This document shows, one piece after another, positions 51,711 to 60,610 of a stretch of 64,000 nucleotides of DNA (within the stretch, counting starts at the first letter, position 1; the number at the start of each line of letters is the position of its first letter). Source of the DNA: SKZT01 sp964478625 (GTDB lineage: Bacteria; Desulfobacterota; Desulfobacteria; Desulfobacterales; SKZT01). The translations under genes and the position numbers were made by a program. A model generated the notes under the pieces. That model was given only the letters and a program-made list of their open reading frames with translations. It searched no databases and was not told where the DNA came from. Where the stretch lies: contig CAYZJH010000002.1 in assembly GCA_964478625.1 (NCBI GenBank), positions 104,151-168,150 of the forward strand, in the 5' to 3' direction.

Positions 51711-54473
51711 ATGATCGATCTGACCACTGAGTTTATTAAAAAGAAGGTCGCTTTTTCGGATATTATTTACGACAGGGGCCGCAATCTTTATGAAAATGGT
51801 TCCTATATGTGTTCAGAGGCTGATTTAGACAAAGGCTGGTTTGTTTATGACGTGGACGGCACCTATGGGGACTATACCACAAAAGTGCAATTATTACCCG
51901 AAGGGGTTAATTCCGCATGTGATTGTCCCTATCCCGGAAAAGGTTGCAAACATACCGTTGCGGTTTTATTGGATATTTATGACCGCATCATGGGATGGAA
52001 AAATGATGCCGATAAAACGCCCATGCCCAAAGAAAAAAGAACTGAACCCTTACTAGTTGATGAGGAGCAATATCTGACTCCCGAAGAAATCAGGCAACAA
52101 GCCCTTGAAGACAGAAAATCTCGGGCAAGGCAGGAAGAATTCAAGATAACATTGGGTGATATGTTCAAGGGAGAGCATCTTGTTGAAACTCCCAAAGGTC
52201 GTCAGTATCTGGTCACTCTCCATGATCCTGTGGAAGGCCGTGGGCATTGCAGTTGCCCGGATTTTGCCACCAACCGGTTGGACACCTGTAAGCATCTTAT
52301 TTATCTGACAAGTTATGTAAAAAAACAAAAGAATTTTGCAGAACGTGTCAAATCGGAGCGGTTTCCGTTCGTGGATATCTACTGGGATTCCACCAATGAT
52401 TCACTGAGGCTCTTTTGCGAACGCCCTGAATCGGAACTTTTAGAAATCAAAGGTGTTTTATCCGATTATTTTGACTCCCAAGGCATATTTTACAGAGAAA
52501 AAATATCTGAGTTTCCCACGTTTATGGCACGCTTGAATGGCAATAAACGGGTACGCATTCAGGAAAATACGCTCAAAAGACTTGATGACCATCTTCAGGA
52601 AGAACATCTTACCGGACTGGCCAATTCGGAAATACTGCCTGAATCCATGATCAAAACCAGCCTATACCCATACCAGCAAGAGGGAATAAAGTTTTCGCTG
52701 TTTAAGCGGGGAGTTATGATCGGTGATGAAATGGGACTCGGAAAGACACTTCAGGCCATTGCACTGGCAATTTTAAAAAAAGAAGTGTTCGGGTTTAACA
52801 AAGTTGTGGTGGTTACCCTGGCCTCCCTTAAGGAACAGTGGAAAAGGGAAATCGAGCGGTTCACGGGTGAGAAGGGGATTGTTATTGCCGGGAGCCGGCA
52901 ACAGCGTGAAAGCGGTTACAAAGACAGTTCTTTATTTAAGATCACCAACTACGAAGCGGTGCTAAGGGATGTAAGTATTCTTTCCCGGTTTAAGCCCGAT
53001 CTGGTGATCCTGGATGAAGCCCAGCGAATTAAAAATTTTGCCACCAAAACAGCCGATGCGGTAAAGAGCATTCCCCGTAATCACTCTCTTGTGCTTACCG
53101 GAACACCCCTGGAAAATAAGCTTGAAGATGTCTACTCTATCGTTCAGTTTATTGATCCGCAGTTGCTGGCACCTCTGTGGAAATTTGCCGCCGACCATTT
53201 CATGCTGAGCCGTAGCAAAAAAGGACGAATCCTGGGGTACCGCAATCTGGATATCCTTAAAGAAAAGTTGAAACCCGTCGTTATTCGTCGCCGAAAAGAA
53301 GAGGTACTCAAGGATCTTCCGGATGAACTGGTCAACAATTACTACCTGGATCTTTCCGAAAAGCAGGAGAAAATGCATCAGGGATACCTCTCCATGCTTC
53401 TGCCGATTATCAACAAAAAATATCTGACCCCGATGGATATCCGAAGAATGCAGGAGCTTCTTCTGAACATGCGGAGGGTTTGTGATTCAACCTATCTGAT
53501 TGATCGAAAGACCAATATTTCACCTAAGTTAAAGGAACTGGCGGGAATTATCGATGAACTGGTGCTCCAGAATGATCGCAAGGTGGTCATTTTCAGCGAA
53601 TGGACCACCATGACTTTTTTAATTGGTAAGCAATTGTCGAAAGCGGGTATTTCTTTTGTGGAGCTTACCGGCAAGATTCCGGTTCAAAAACGCCAGGCAC
53701 TTATCGACGAATTTACCAACAATCCAAAGTGCAAGGTATTTCTTTCCACAGACGCAGGGGGGACAGGGTTGAATCTGCAAGCAGCAGACTGCGTAATCAA
53801 TTTTGAGCTTCCGTGGAATCCTTCCCGGATGAACCAGCGAATCGGCCGTGTCAGCCGGATCGGTCAGACTAGCCGGTGTATCAATATCGTTAACTTTATT
53901 TGCAAAAAAAGTATCGAGGAAAAAATTCTGGCGGGCATCCAGATGAAAACCGATCTTTTCCAGGGAGTTTTCGACGAAGGTCCGGATACTGTCGAATTTT
54001 CCAGGGAAAAACGAACGGAACTGATCAATAAACTTCGGGAAATGATGGGTGAAGAACCTGAACCGATTTCCAAAGAGCCTCGCGTTCAGGAAGAAATCCC
54101 CGAGGATACTCCCCATTTTCTCAACCCGAAGGTATTGCAGGAGCAAGAGAGTCCGGAAAAAGAGATGCTGGTTGCATATGAGGCCGAAGAGCAGATAGCC
54201 GATTCAATGGCCGGCACCCTATCCGCCCGGAATAGTAATGAGTCTGATTCAGTTTCGGGGGCTCGCGGCTTTGGATCACCAGGCACCTTTATAGCCGGTC
54301 AGAGTCCGGATCAGGTTGAAAACATACTCAACTCCGGTATGCAGTTTTTGAGTGGACTGATGGAAATGGCAACCGGCCAGAAAATTATTTCTTCAAGCAA
54401 GGATAACCGAATGATCCAAATTGATAAACAAACCGGTGAGGTAACAATGAAATTCAGACTGCCTGGATTTTAA
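51711..54473 (+). CDS. SNF2-family DEAD/DEAH helicase with two SWIM zinc motifs
   Basis: Protein of 920 residues. Two SWIM-type zinc motifs lie at the N-terminus: Cys70, Cys72, Cys79, His81 and Cys180, Cys182, Cys193, His195. The SNF2 ATPase follows with Walker A DEMGLGKT (339-346), the DEAQ box (435-438), 'LTGTPLENKLEDVYSIVQF', and the helicase C-terminal motifs 'FLSTDAGGTGLNLQAAD' and 'QRIGRVSRIGQT'. The last 170 residues are acidic and not conserved. Bacterial SNF2 proteins remodel protein-DNA or RNA polymerase-DNA contacts (RapA type) or act in defence. Here it follows gspD by 27 bp, so it may be co-transcribed; no function in secretion is known. Confidence 0.92.
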   Translation: MIDLTTEFIKKKVAFSDIIYDRGRNLYENGSYMCSEADLDKGWFVYDVDGTYGDYTTKVQLLPEGVNSACDCPYPGKGCKHTVAVLLDIYDRIMGWKNDADKTPMPKEKRTEPLLVDEEQYLTPEEIRQQALEDRKSRARQEEFKITLGDMFKGEHLVETPKGRQYLVTLHDPVEGRGHCSCPDFATNRLDTCKHLIYLTSYVKKQKNFAERVKSERFPFVDIYWDSTNDSLRLFCERPESELLEIKGVLSDYFDSQGIFYREKISEFPTFMARLNGNKRVRIQENTLKRLDDHLQEEHLTGLANSEILPESMIKTSLYPYQQEGIKFSLFKRGVMIGDEMGLGKTLQAIALAILKKEVFGFNKVVVVTLASLKEQWKREIERFTGEKGIVIAGSRQQRESGYKDSSLFKITNYEAVLRDVSILSRFKPDLVILDEAQRIKNFATKTADAVKSIPRNHSLVLTGTPLENKLEDVYSIVQFIDPQLLAPLWKFAADHFMLSRSKKGRILGYRNLDILKEKLKPVVIRRRKEEVLKDLPDELVNNYYLDLSEKQEKMHQGYLSMLLPIINKKYLTPMDIRRMQELLLNMRRVCDSTYLIDRKTNISPKLKELAGIIDELVLQNDRKVVIFSEWTTMTFLIGKQLSKAGISFVELTGKIPVQKRQALIDEFTNNPKCKVFLSTDAGGTGLNLQAADCVINFELPWNPSRMNQRIGRVSRIGQTSRCINIVNFICKKSIEEKILAGIQMKTDLFQGVFDEGPDTVEFSREKRTELINKLREMMGEEPEPISKEPRVQEEIPEDTPHFLNPKVLQEQESPEKEMLVAYEAEEQIADSMAGTLSARNSNESDSVSGARGFGSPGTFIAGQSPDQVENILNSGMQFLSGLMEMATGQKIISSSKDNRMIQIDKQTGEVTMKFRLPGF

Positions 54474-54610
54474 CAATGTCTGAAACAATTGGGGATCAAA
54501 AATAGGATTTCAGATTAAAAATCAAATTTGTCGTAAATATGGGATGATGAGTTTATTTCCCAAAGTTACGAGATAAAAAAAACAAAAACAACTTAATATG
54601 GAGGAAAAGG

Positions 54611-56176
54611 ATGAACAAACGTGGCATTTTTAAGGTATCTTCGTTTTTTATTCTGTCTATTTTCATTTTCTTGCCGACTTTTGCAATGGCAGCCTGTCCT
54701 GACACAATGACATCCTACTGGAAATTGGATGGAGAACTAAACGAGCCTTACATGAATGAGATTGATTCAACTTATAATGGTGTCTGCATAGGCGCTGGCG
54801 CATGCCCGTCCGCAACAACCGACGGCATGGTGGGAGAAGGTGCGCAGGTGTTTGAAAGATTTGACAAGACTACAGGCACAGGCATCAATATTCCGCCAAG
54901 TTCAACTTCTTCTGCACCTTTTGACTGGGAAGCAACAGACAGCTTCACCATTGAGGTTTGGGTCAAAAGACCCCTGGGCTCTGGGATACCTGGTACTGAG
55001 GTAATCGTAGGCAGAGAGTTTGCCACAGGAAGCGTGAACTGGTGGATAGGGATAAATCAAGCGACAGGTGTTGCCGCATTCCGACTAAGGGATACAGCAA
55101 ATCAAGGACCTGCAACGATAACCGGTACAACCAATCTGACCGATGGAGAGTGGCATCATATCATGGCGGTAAGGGATGCTGCTCAAAATAAAAACCTGTT
55201 GTATGTTGATGGTGTGCTGGAAGGAAGCGCTGATTTTGAATACAATCCGGCTAACAGTTTCAAATCTTCGACAGCATCCTTAACCATCGGATGGTTAAAT
55301 TCCAGCCCATTTTACTTTGTTAATGGAGTTATTGACGAAGTTGCTCTCTATAATGTGGCTCTGCCTGCAAGAATTGCCGAGCGGCATTATGTACTTGGCA
55401 AACCTTACTGTGAAGTCTTTGCCCCTGGCGTTTTCCGAAATGGGGCTTGGTTTCTGGATTCCAACAACAATGGTGTTGCGGATACCGCTGATATAATTCG
55501 ACCCCTCGGTTCTTTTGGATATCCGGATGGTATTCCTGTTGTCGGAGATTGGAACGGAGATGGCAACACCAATATCGGCCAATTCAGAAGGGGAGTCTGG
55601 TATTTCGATATGGATGGTAGTTATAGTTGGACAGGAGGGGATAAGATTGTGCCCTTCGGCTCTTTCGGGTATCCGGACGGTATTCCCATTACCGGGGACT
55701 GGAATGGTGACGGTATAACCAATATCGGCCAATTCAGAAGGGGAGTCTGGTATTTCGATATGGACCACAATTTCACCTGGAATGCAGGCGATATGATCGT
55801 ACCTTTCGGCAAGTTCGGTTATGCTGACGGTATACCTATTACCGGAGACTGGAACGGTGACGGTAAAACCAGCATCGGCCAATTCAGAAGAGGGGTCTGG
55901 TATTTCGATATGGACCACAATTTCACCTGGAATGCCGGCGATAAAATCATACCGTTCGGTCAGTTTGGGTATCCCGACGGTATTCCTGTTACCGGCGACT
56001 GGAACGGAGATGGTATTACCAACATTGGCCAATTCAGAAAAGGAGTCTGGTACCTGGATTACAATGGCAATGGGAAATGGGATGCTGGCGATAAGATAAT
56101 TCAAGCCGGTTCATTCTGGCTTTCTAACGACATTCCCACTACCGGTGTCTGGCCGATTCAATCAGGAACCAATTAG
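54611..56176 (+). CDS. Exported LamG-domain protein with 50-residue DWNGDG repeats
   Basis: Secreted protein of 521 residues with a signal peptide (cleavage after FAMA near 27). Residues 30-260 form a LamG/concanavalin A-like domain with 'DSFTIEVWVKRP', 'DGEWHHIMAVRDA' and 'VDGVLEGS'. From about 270 a repeat array starts. Its units are exactly 50 residues (301-350, 351-400, 401-450, 451-500) with a partial unit on each side. Each has GDWNGDG, IGQFRRGVWYFD and FGYPDGIP. The DxNxDG pattern is a calcium-binding loop as in FG-GAP/VCBS blades. The LamG part may bind glycans; the repeats may form a beta-propeller. AGGAAAAGG precedes the ATG. Confidence 0.85.
   Translation: MNKRGIFKVSSFFILSIFIFLPTFAMAACPDTMTSYWKLDGELNEPYMNEIDSTYNGVCIGAGACPSATTDGMVGEGAQVFERFDKTTGTGINIPPSSTSSAPFDWEATDSFTIEVWVKRPLGSGIPGTEVIVGREFATGSVNWWIGINQATGVAAFRLRDTANQGPATITGTTNLTDGEWHHIMAVRDAAQNKNLLYVDGVLEGSADFEYNPANSFKSSTASLTIGWLNSSPFYFVNGVIDEVALYNVALPARIAERHYVLGKPYCEVFAPGVFRNGAWFLDSNNNGVADTADIIRPLGSFGYPDGIPVVGDWNGDGNTNIGQFRRGVWYFDMDGSYSWTGGDKIVPFGSFGYPDGIPITGDWNGDGITNIGQFRRGVWYFDMDHNFTWNAGDMIVPFGKFGYADGIPITGDWNGDGKTSIGQFRRGVWYFDMDHNFTWNAGDKIIPFGQFGYPDGIPVTGDWNGDGITNIGQFRKGVWYLDYNGNGKWDAGDKIIQAGSFWLSNDIPTTGVWPIQSGTN
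55430..56176 (+). repeat. Tandem 150-bp coding repeats (LamG protein)
   Basis: Four full and two partial units of 150 bp, each coding for 50 residues, with long stretches of near-identical DNA. Units 55661-55810 and 55811-55960 share almost all of the 'QFRRGVWYFDMDHNFTWNAGD' coding sequence, a sign of recent duplication or gene conversion. Confidence 0.85.
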
Positions 56177-56202
56177 CAGAAATATTTGATTGGAAGAACC
56201 TA

Positions 56203-56248
56203 AGAAAAACCAAGCCTGGTTTGAAAAAGTACCAAGCTTGGTTTTTCT
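56203..56248 (+). terminator. Rho-independent terminator after the LamG protein gene
   Basis: AGAAAAACCAAGC (56203-56215) pairs perfectly with GCTTGGTTTTTCT (56236-56248), with TGGT/ACCA extending the stem inward and a T-run in the right arm. It lies 27 bp after the LamG gene and before the ATG at 56277, which argues against the earlier in-frame TTG at 56190 as the start of the next gene. Confidence 0.8.
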
Positions 56249-56276
56249 ATCATCATTAATCAGGATTTTATATATT

Positions 56277-57758
56277 ATGAGCTTCGATATATGGTTGCCA
56301 GGTATTTTGTTCAGAATGCTTGCATTTTTTCTGGTTTTTGGCATTTTTCCCAGTTCGGTAAACGCTTCCCGTCCGATAAAAATTATGCCTCTTGGGGATT
56401 CCATCACCTATGGTAAAACAGATGGGAGTTTAAGCGATGCTTTAACCGTAGGATATCGTCAAAAATTATATCTTGATTTAGTGAGTTTAGGCTACGATGT
56501 AGATTTTGTTGGAGGTGAACAATCAGGTCAATCTGCTTTGCCGGTTTTTGATTATGAACACGAAGGGCATCGTGGATTCAGGGATGATGAAATAGCCGCC
56601 GCTGTTTACAGTTGGCTTGTCAATAATCCTGCCGATATTATATTGCTTCACATTGGGACCAATAGCCTTGATACAAGTGAGTTGGATGTGAGAAAAATTC
56701 TTGAAGAAATTGATCGATATAGTCCAGAGGTCATAGTTGTTCTGGCTCGAATCATTAACCAAGCCGTTTATAATCCTGATGTAACGAAATTTAACGATAA
56801 TGTTGAAAAAATGGCTTTAGGTAGGATCCAATTTGGAGATAAAATTGTTATTGTGGATCAGGAAAACGCATTAGTATATCCTGATGATTTGGCAGATAAT
56901 ATTCATCCTAATAAGTCCGGTTATTCAAAGATGGCTGATGTCTGGCTAGACGGTTTGCTGGAAGTGTTGCCCTTAATTCAAGATGCAATTGGCACTTTTC
57001 GTAAGGGAACATGGTATTTCGATAACAATGGAAACGATCAATGGGACAGTAATTATGACACAAGTATTCCTAAAGGCTCATTTGGATTTCCAGACGGTAT
57101 CCCCATCACTGGAGACTGGAACGGGGATGGATACACTAAAATCGGTCAATTCAGAAGAGGTGCCTGGTATCTCGATCTCAATGGCAATGGTATTTGGGAC
57201 CCGGGTGTGAATAAGGATAGATTGATTCCGTTGGGTTCCTTTGGATATCCTGATGGTGTCCCTATCACCGGAGATTGGAACGGTGACGGTAAAACCAATA
57301 TCGGGCAATTCAGAAGGGGAGTCTGGTATCTCGATCTGAATGGCAACGGCATCTGGGACCCGGGCGATAAAAAGGACAAGATGTTGCCTTTGGGCTCTTT
57401 CGGATATCCTGACGGCATCCCGATTACAGGAGACTGGAACGGGGATGGATTTACCAATATCGGACAATTCCGAAAAGGAGTCTGGTATTTGGACCTTAAC
57501 GGCGATGGCAAGTGGAAGGCGAGCGATGACAAGTTTGTGCCCTTAGGCTCTTTCGGATATATGTATGGCACACCCATAACCGGGGACTGGAATGGTGATG
57601 GTAAAACCAATATCGGGCAATTCCGGAATGGTATCTGGTATCTGGATTACAACGGAAACTATGTCTGGGACCGAGGCGACATTGCCATTCCTGCCGGTGC
57701 ATTCGGTCAGCCTGACGATATTCCGATCGTCGGGAGATGGAAAAAGAAACTCTTCTGA
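56277..57758 (+). CDS. Exported SGNH/GDSL hydrolase with DWNGDG repeats
   Basis: Secreted protein of 493 residues from the ATG at 56277, with a signal peptide ending near SVNA (residue 30). The SGNH hydrolase domain (about 30-235) shows block I GDSIT (40-44), block III GTN (127-129) and block V Asp207-x-x-His210 (DNIHPN), so the catalytic Ser-His-Asp set is intact. Such enzymes deacetylate glycans or cleave esters. The C-terminal half is the same repeat type as in the LamG protein: GDWNGDG plus IGQFRRGVWYLDLNGNG, here in units of 50-53 residues. A terminator precedes it, so it has its own promoter. Confidence 0.87.
   Translation: MSFDIWLPGILFRMLAFFLVFGIFPSSVNASRPIKIMPLGDSITYGKTDGSLSDALTVGYRQKLYLDLVSLGYDVDFVGGEQSGQSALPVFDYEHEGHRGFRDDEIAAAVYSWLVNNPADIILLHIGTNSLDTSELDVRKILEEIDRYSPEVIVVLARIINQAVYNPDVTKFNDNVEKMALGRIQFGDKIVIVDQENALVYPDDLADNIHPNKSGYSKMADVWLDGLLEVLPLIQDAIGTFRKGTWYFDNNGNDQWDSNYDTSIPKGSFGFPDGIPITGDWNGDGYTKIGQFRRGAWYLDLNGNGIWDPGVNKDRLIPLGSFGYPDGVPITGDWNGDGKTNIGQFRRGVWYLDLNGNGIWDPGDKKDKMLPLGSFGYPDGIPITGDWNGDGFTNIGQFRKGVWYLDLNGDGKWKASDDKFVPLGSFGYMYGTPITGDWNGDGKTNIGQFRNGIWYLDYNGNYVWDRGDIAIPAGAFGQPDDIPIVGRWKKKLF
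57078..57758 (+). repeat. Tandem coding repeats (SGNH protein)
   Basis: Four full units of about 150-159 bp and flanking partial units, coding for 50-53 residues each, related at protein and DNA level to the array in the LamG gene 1 kb upstream. Confidence 0.8.
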
Positions 57759-57784
57759 TATCTTATCCAATGACAAAAAGCTTG

Positions 57785-57820
57785 AGAAGGGCGGGATATT
57801 TTATATCCCGCCTTTTATCT
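57785..57820 (+). terminator. Rho-independent terminator after the SGNH protein gene
   Basis: GGCGGGATAT (57790-57799) and ATATCCCGCC (57803-57812) form a perfect 10-bp stem with a 3-nt loop, followed by TTTTATC. Strong intrinsic terminator, 30 bp after the stop. Confidence 0.92.
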
Positions 57821-57889
57821 TTATTCATAAAAAAAGAATTGAGGCGATCGCTGATTTCTATTTATTCAGGGGTATTTTGATTATTTTTC

Positions 57890-57948
57890 TTGACAAAGAG
57901 CGTTGTTAAAATTAATTAGTCCACCTGATTGTTCAATCAATGAACAAT
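57890..57948 (+). promoter_or_regulatory. Candidate promoter with palindromic operator before the polysaccharide locus
   Basis: TTGACA at 57890-57895 has no good -10 at 17 nt, but 33 bp after it is a perfect inverted repeat ATTGTTCA-N5-TGAACAAT (57928-57948), with another GTTCAATGA at about 57956. This looks like an operator around a transcription start. The winged-helix protein at 59077 is one possible binder. Confidence 0.4.
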
Positions 57949-58103
57949 TGTCGCCCGTTCAATGATATATAATTCTAATCAATTGGGTCTCAATTTGATT
58001 TTTCAGGATTTCATTTATGATGTAATCTACCAAGCGGAGCTATCTTAAAATCAATCTTTGTAATTAAATAATATGAATGAGAAAGTGTAGGTTACCCCTA
58101 TCG

Positions 58104-59000
58104 ATGATAGATATCATTATAGTAAATTATAACAGCACGGATCACCTTATTGACTGTCTGCGATCTATTAAAAAATCCTTAAATGGGTTTCATGCGGATA
58201 TTTTTGTTCAAGATAACGCTTCAGGGGATGGCGTTGACAGAATTTTTGTTGAATTCCCTCAGATAAAATTTACACAAAATTCACACAATATCGGTTTTGC
58301 AGCTGCGGTTAATCAAGCCTTGGTTCAAGGAAGCAACCCTTATGTTGTCTTGTTGAATCCCGACACATTTGTTCCGGATGGATTTTTCAAACCAAGCATT
58401 GAATTTATGAAAAGCCATCCCAATACAGGGATTATGGGTCCCAAAATACTGGAACAAAATGGAAAACTTCAGAATTCGGCAAGGTCTTTTCCAACGATTT
58501 TAACAGCGTTTTTTGGTCGAACCTCTTTTTTGTCCAGACTTTTTCCCATCAACCCGATTACAATGAAAAATCTGCTAAGTTTAAAATCCGATGGGTGTTC
58601 TTCCATGGAAGTGGACTGGGTTTCCGGCGCATGCATGGTGGTTAGCCGCAAAGCCATTGAAACCGTCGGCCAATTAGATCAACGGTTTTTTCTCTACTGG
58701 GAGGATGCTGACTGGTGCATGCGAATGCGAAAATCCGGATGGAAAGTTATTTACTATCCTAAAGTTTATGTGATCCATTATACTGGTGTCAGCAGTCAAA
58801 AAGAACTTTTTAAATCAATTATCGAATTTCACAAAAGTGCTTACCGCCTCTTTGAAAAATATCAGCGAAAAACTTTGTCATTATTAAACCCTTTGGTTTA
58901 TTATGCATTATTGATTCGTGCCTGCATGGTTTTAACATCACGATTGGTGAACCAATTCTACAAAACTTCAAAAACAGCCTCTGGCGACAATAATAATTAA
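58104..59000 (+). CDS. Family 2 glycosyltransferase
   Basis: Protein of 298 residues with a GT-A fold: 'IDIIIVNYNS' at the start, a DNAS loop, 'VVLLNPDT' (the metal-binding DxD-like site) and 'FFLYWEDADWCMRMRKSGW' (catalytic Asp), as in rhamnosyltransferase-like GT2 enzymes (WbbL type). A weak helix near the C-terminus may associate with the membrane. The ATG at 58104 begins right at the core strand; an ATG at 58077 adds nine residues and cannot be excluded, as neither has a strong ribosome binding site. First gene of the polysaccharide locus. Confidence 0.88.
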   Translation: MIDIIIVNYNSTDHLIDCLRSIKKSLNGFHADIFVQDNASGDGVDRIFVEFPQIKFTQNSHNIGFAAAVNQALVQGSNPYVVLLNPDTFVPDGFFKPSIEFMKSHPNTGIMGPKILEQNGKLQNSARSFPTILTAFFGRTSFLSRLFPINPITMKNLLSLKSDGCSSMEVDWVSGACMVVSRKAIETVGQLDQRFFLYWEDADWCMRMRKSGWKVIYYPKVYVIHYTGVSSQKELFKSIIEFHKSAYRLFEKYQRKTLSLLNPLVYYALLIRACMVLTSRLVNQFYKTSKTASGDNNN

Positions 59001-59076
59001 CGAGTTGAAAACTTTCACGAATAGCGGAATTTATCGGGTAATCCCATAACCTGAATTTTGAGATGCAAAAAGGCTT

Positions 59077-59703
59077 ATGAAAAAAAATGAACTGAAAACC
59101 TTGGGAATTCTTGAAGCCTTGGAGGAAAATCCGTCTCAAACCCAAAGAAATTTATCAAAAACACTTAAAATTTCTTTGGGGATGGTGAATGCTTTTACGA
59201 AACGCCTTACCCAAAAAGGTTTATTCAAGATTAAGGCAATACCCAGCAGGCGAATACAGTATGTACTCACACCAAAAGGAATCAATGAAAAAGCTCGCCT
59301 GACATATCAATATATTCTCTATTCAATCCAATACTATAAATCAATGAGGGATAAACTCAAAAACATTTTTAACATGCTATCTGCTCGTAATAACAAAAAA
59401 GTTTTTTTTTATGGTGTGAGTGAATTGGCCGAAATTGCATATATTACGCTTCAGGAAACTGACATACAGTTATCGGGAGTAATAGATGACGATAATCGTG
59501 GAAATAAATTTATGGGGATCATTGTTGAGGGAACTGACAGATTGAGAGATATTTACACAGATGAAGTCGTTATCATAACCAAAATAGATTGTTTAATTTT
59601 TGATATAGAAGGGTTGGTTCCCTATGGTATTGGAAATGAAAAAATCATTGACTTACGGAAAATAACCTCTGTCGGAATAAAAAACATGAACCTGCATTTA
59701 TAG
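59077..59703 (+). CDS. Winged-helix regulator fused to a Rossmann-like sensor domain
   Basis: Protein of 208 residues. Residues 1-75 are a MarR-like winged helix ('LEENPSQTQRNLSKTLKISLGMVNAFTKRLTQKGL', then a wing and 'LTPKGI'). Such domains are often found in exopolysaccharide loci. A helical linker follows (75-100). Residues about 105-195 look like a small Rossmann domain: 'KKVFFYGVSELAEIAYITLQ', 'LSGVIDDDNRGNKFMGIIVEG', similar to nucleotide- or CoA-binding lids. It may sense a nucleotide sugar or NAD(H). It lies inside the polysaccharide locus, between the glycosyltransferase and the exporter genes. Confidence 0.8.
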   Translation: MKKNELKTLGILEALEENPSQTQRNLSKTLKISLGMVNAFTKRLTQKGLFKIKAIPSRRIQYVLTPKGINEKARLTYQYILYSIQYYKSMRDKLKNIFNMLSARNNKKVFFYGVSELAEIAYITLQETDIQLSGVIDDDNRGNKFMGIIVEGTDRLRDIYTDEVVIITKIDCLIFDIEGLVPYGIGNEKIIDLRKITSVGIKNMNLHL

Positions 59704-59756
59704 AAAACCCACCTATTTCGACTGTGGTTTGTAAGAAATGTTTTTATTTGAGAAAG

Positions 59757-60560
59757 ATGAACATGAAAAACAATAAAATTCTGGTTTTTCAAGGAAGAAA
59801 CTCGAGGTATTTTTTCGATTTAATTTTGCAAAGAGCCAGGGCCGGATTGCGGGCAGAGGCCTCAAGAGGATACCTGGGAATGTTGTGGTGGATTTTGGAA
59901 CCGATCCTTTACATGGCAATATTTTATATTGTGTTTGCGCACTTGCTCCCTAGAGGGGATGAAAACTTTATTGTATTCCTGCTTTCAGGACTGATTGTGT
60001 GGAAGTGGTTCCATTCAACAGTCATTACTGGCTCAAACAGCCTGATGGCCAATGCAGGCCTGATGAACCAGGTATATTTACCCAAAATCATTTTTCCTTT
60101 GACAGCCGTTGCCATCAATACCTTCAAATTTCTCATCATATTATCCCTTTTTCTCATATTTTTGCAATTTACAACAGCTAAGACTTCATTAATTTGGGGC
60201 CTGCTGCCGGTTTTAATACTGACGCAATTATTATTAATTGTAGCGGTGACCAGCTTATTTGCAGCCATCATGCCATTTTTTCCGGATCTGAAAGTGATTA
60301 TGGAAAATATATTGATGATGTTTCTTTTTCTTTCAGGCATTTTTTTTGATATTTCAAAGTTGCCTGAGTCCATTCAGGGCTATTTATGGTTAAATCCCAT
60401 GGCAGTCATGATTTCCATGTATAGAAAACTGCTGCTTGGCGGTACCTCACCGGATTGGCACCAACTTTTAGGGGTTACGTTATTTTCAATATTGATTATG
60501 GGTGCTGCGGTATGGCTGCTCCTGCGTTTTGATCGACTTTATCCTAAAATCATCCAATAA
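59757..60560 (+). CDS. wzm: Polysaccharide ABC exporter permease (Wzm-like)
   Basis: ABC-2 type membrane protein of 267 residues with six helices. The N-terminal 'RARAGLRAEASRGYLGMLWWILEPILYMAIFYIVF' is the hallmark of polysaccharide exporters (Wzm/KpsM/TagG). With the next gene it forms an exporter for a lipid-linked glycan. The ATG at 59757 follows GAGAAAG; 59763 is an equal choice, and 59724 is less likely. Confidence 0.9.
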   Translation: MNMKNNKILVFQGRNSRYFFDLILQRARAGLRAEASRGYLGMLWWILEPILYMAIFYIVFAHLLPRGDENFIVFLLSGLIVWKWFHSTVITGSNSLMANAGLMNQVYLPKIIFPLTAVAINTFKFLIILSLFLIFLQFTTAKTSLIWGLLPVLILTQLLLIVAVTSLFAAIMPFFPDLKVIMENILMMFLFLSGIFFDISKLPESIQGYLWLNPMAVMISMYRKLLLGGTSPDWHQLLGVTLFSILIMGAAVWLLLRFDRLYPKIIQ

Positions 60561-60610
60561 ACGATTTTAAACGTTTGGATAGATGATACTGTTAAAGGTT
60601 AATACTAAGA

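Noticed and set aside
55295..56104. 269-residue minus-strand frame under the LamG gene
   Set aside because: Produced by the 150-bp coding repeats read in reverse; its own apparent repeats only mirror those of the real gene.
56190..56276. Upstream TTG extension of the SGNH hydrolase
   Set aside because: The added 29 codons lie over the terminator of the previous gene and would spoil the signal peptide; ATG 56277 is preferred.
57592..57909. 105-residue frame overlapping the end of the SGNH gene
   Set aside because: Reads the repeat DNA in another frame and runs through a strong terminator.
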